Source: Paracoccaceae bacterium (GTDB lineage Bacteria; Pseudomonadota; Alphaproteobacteria; Rhodobacterales; Rhodobacteraceae). Taken from it: 6,374 bases of DNA. The stretch spans positions 13,988 through 20,361 of the forward strand of contig NVQY01000016.1 in the NCBI GenBank assembly GCA_002400675.1, written 5' to 3'. The notes below the pieces were generated by a model. That model did not search any database, was not told where the DNA came from, and saw only the letters and a list, made by a program, of their open reading frames with translations. Both the position numbers and the translations under genes were made by a program. How positions within the stretch are numbered: the stretch's first letter is position 1; each line of letters opens with the position of its first letter. Shown here piece after piece: positions 5,274-6,374 of this stretch.

Positions 5274-5277
5274 GGAG
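5274..5277 (+). promoter_or_regulatory. Ribosome binding site that sets the fliI start
   Basis: GGAG lies 10 nt before the ATG at 5288. The next in-frame ATG, at 5300, has AGGGA directly against it with no spacer, so 5288 is the better start. The five N-terminal residues between the two ATGs are not diagnostic, so the choice is moderately sure. Confidence 0.5.
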
Positions 5278-5287
5278 TCGCCAAAAA

Positions 5288-6374
5288 ATGCATCAGGGAA
5301 TGAAAGCGTTGAAAAGTGAGTTGGACTTGAAAACCCTTGCACGCCCGGTCGGACGGGTGGTTGAGGTGACCGGTGGAATAATCCGGGTGTCCGGTCTTTC
5401 CGATCAGGTTCGGATTGGCGATCAGGTGACATTGCGGCGCAATCCCGGCAGCCCGCTTGAGGGCGAGATTTTGCAGGCATTCAAGGATGTTGTGAACATG
5501 TTGCCTGACACTGCCCCAAATGGAGTTGCTATTGGCGACCCCGTCATCCTGCGCGGAACGCCTGATTTTGCCCCGTGTGAACAATGGGTTGGGCGAATTG
5601 TCGACCCCTATGGCGCGCCTCTGGATGGTCGGCCGCTTGCCCGGGGGGCCATCGCGCATAACTTGATGTCCCCCTCCCCGCCGGCGGCCGATCGGCGCAG
5701 TCTTGGCGGGCGTGTGTCAACTGGATTGGCTGTTCTGAACACAATATTGCCTATCGCCCAAGGGCAGAGAATCGGTCTTTTTGCAGGGTCAGGTGTGGGC
5801 AAATCGCGTTTGTTGGCGCAACTCGCCGTACATATGCAAGCCGACATCGTAGTGGTTGGTCTGATCGGTGAACGGGGCCGTGAAGTGAACGAATTTGTGA
5901 CCCGTGTCCTTGGTCCCGAAGGAATGAAACGCGCAGTTGTGATCGCCGCAACGTCGGATCAGTCCGCAGCGACCCGGCGGCGATGTGCCTGGGCGGCGAT
6001 GTCCGTGGCCGAACATTTCCGAAATGCGGGATTGAACGTTCTTTTTCTGGCTGATTCTATTACCCGCTTTGCCGAGGCTCACCGTGAAATCGCCGTTGCA
6101 GCAGGCGAATCCCCGGCGTTACGCGGTTATCCACCTTCGATCACGCCACTGATCACTGCGCTCTGTGAAAGAGCAGGGCCAGGGACACGAGATCAAGGGA
6201 ACATAACGGCGATCTTCAGTGTGCTGGTGGCCGGATCCGACATGGACGAACCAATCGCCGATATATTGCGCGGAGTTTTGGATGGGCATATTGTGCTTAA
6301 TCGGGACATCGCAGAGCGTGGGCGGTTTCCGGCAATTGATGTGGGGCGATCCGTTTCTCGTTGCCTGCCTGATG
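5288..6374 (+). CDS. fliI: Flagellar export ATPase FliI (3' end beyond the window)
   Basis: FliI is the cytoplasmic hexameric ATPase of the flagellar type III export apparatus, related to the F1 beta subunit. The 362 codons visible lack about 80 residues of the usual 440 or so; the frame is still open at the window end. Seen in order: an N-terminal beta-barrel domain (about 18-90, with GRVVEVTGGIIRVSGL at 22-37); the Walker A loop AGSGVGKS (166-173) with Lys172; GERGREV (194-200), whose Glu195 matches the catalytic Glu of this ATPase group; Walker B VLFLADSITRF (251-261) with Asp256; GESPALRGYPPS (273-284); and ILDGHIVL-type LDGHIVLNRDIAERGRFPAID (331-351), typical of FliI rather than F1 subunits. 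It could be confused with type III secretion ATPases such as SctN, but the flagellar context decides. It is divergent from the rod operon. Confidence 0.95.
   Translation, partial: MHQGMKALKSELDLKTLARPVGRVVEVTGGIIRVSGLSDQVRIGDQVTLRRNPGSPLEGEILQAFKDVVNMLPDTAPNGVAIGDPVILRGTPDFAPCEQWVGRIVDPYGAPLDGRPLARGAIAHNLMSPSPPAADRRSLGGRVSTGLAVLNTILPIAQGQRIGLFAGSGVGKSRLLAQLAVHMQADIVVVGLIGERGREVNEFVTRVLGPEGMKRAVVIAATSDQSAATRRRCAWAAMSVAEHFRNAGLNVLFLADSITRFAEAHREIAVAAGESPALRGYPPSITPLITALCERAGPGTRDQGNITAIFSVLVAGSDMDEPIADILRGVLDGHIVLNRDIAERGRFPAIDVGRSVSRCLPD

Larger units (their letters stand above)
5200..5287. promoter_or_regulatory. Divergent flgB/fliI intergenic control region
   Basis: These 88 bp separate the start codons of flgB (minus) and fliI (plus), so promoters for the rod operon and the export ATPase should both lie here or in the first codons. 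The segment contains the flgB ribosome binding site GAGGGAG (5208-5214), the fliI site GGAG (5274-5277), a CtrA-like box (5223-5238) and a nested dyad (5244-5269). I see no convincing sigma-54 -24/-12 pair and no clear sigma-28 promoter. The presence of promoters is inferred from the divergent layout, not from a matched consensus. Confidence 0.7.

Noticed and set aside
5200..5287. Sigma-54 or sigma-28 promoter for flgB or fliI
   Set aside because: No GG-N10-GC pair with the expected TGGC/TTGC context and no TAAA...GCCGATAA-like pair is visible.

Overview
The window looks like part of the flagellar gene cluster of an alphaproteobacterium, most likely a member of the Rhodobacterales (Roseobacter/Rhodobacter group). 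The basis is the compact gene order flgB-flgC-fliE-fliQ-flgF-flgG-flgA-flgH-fliL, the short single-SAF-domain FlgA, the short FliL-family protein next to flgH, and an IS5-family remnant of a type I recall from that group. No taxonomic marker is present, so this is an inference.

Layout. Positions 1-663 hold no intact gene. There is an AT-rich stretch with a dyad (1-108), then a decayed, internally deleted IS5-family element (109-656) with recognisable terminal inverted repeats and a minus-strand transposase remnant that carries an early stop codon, frameshifts and deletions. Seven bases after the IS end comes the stop codon of fliL. From 5199 down to 664 nine genes lie head-to-tail on the minus strand: flgB, flgC, fliE, fliQ, flgF, flgG, flgA, flgH and fliL. 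Their gaps are 21 nt or less, and three junctions are 1-nt stop/start overlaps, so they read as one operon. An 88-bp divergent intergenic region (5200-5287) separates flgB from fliI, which runs on the plus strand and leaves the window after 362 codons.

How the genes work together. FliI is the ATPase of the flagellar type III export apparatus and FliQ is a membrane subunit of its export gate. FliE joins the MS ring/export gate to the rod; FlgB, FlgC and FlgF form the proximal rod and FlgG the distal rod. FlgA is the periplasmic chaperone for P-ring assembly, FlgH is the outer-membrane L-ring lipoprotein, and FliL is an inner-membrane protein of the basal body/stator zone. The operon therefore encodes the axle through the cell envelope and part of its export gate, while the divergent gene encodes the export motor. 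The shared upstream region holds a CtrA-like box (TCAA-N7-TTAAC) and a nested GAAAC/GTTTC dyad, both candidate regulatory sites.

I did not find an unknown gene system. The points worth a second look are the intergenic control region, the IS remnant at the 3' end of the operon, and the palindromes in and beside it.
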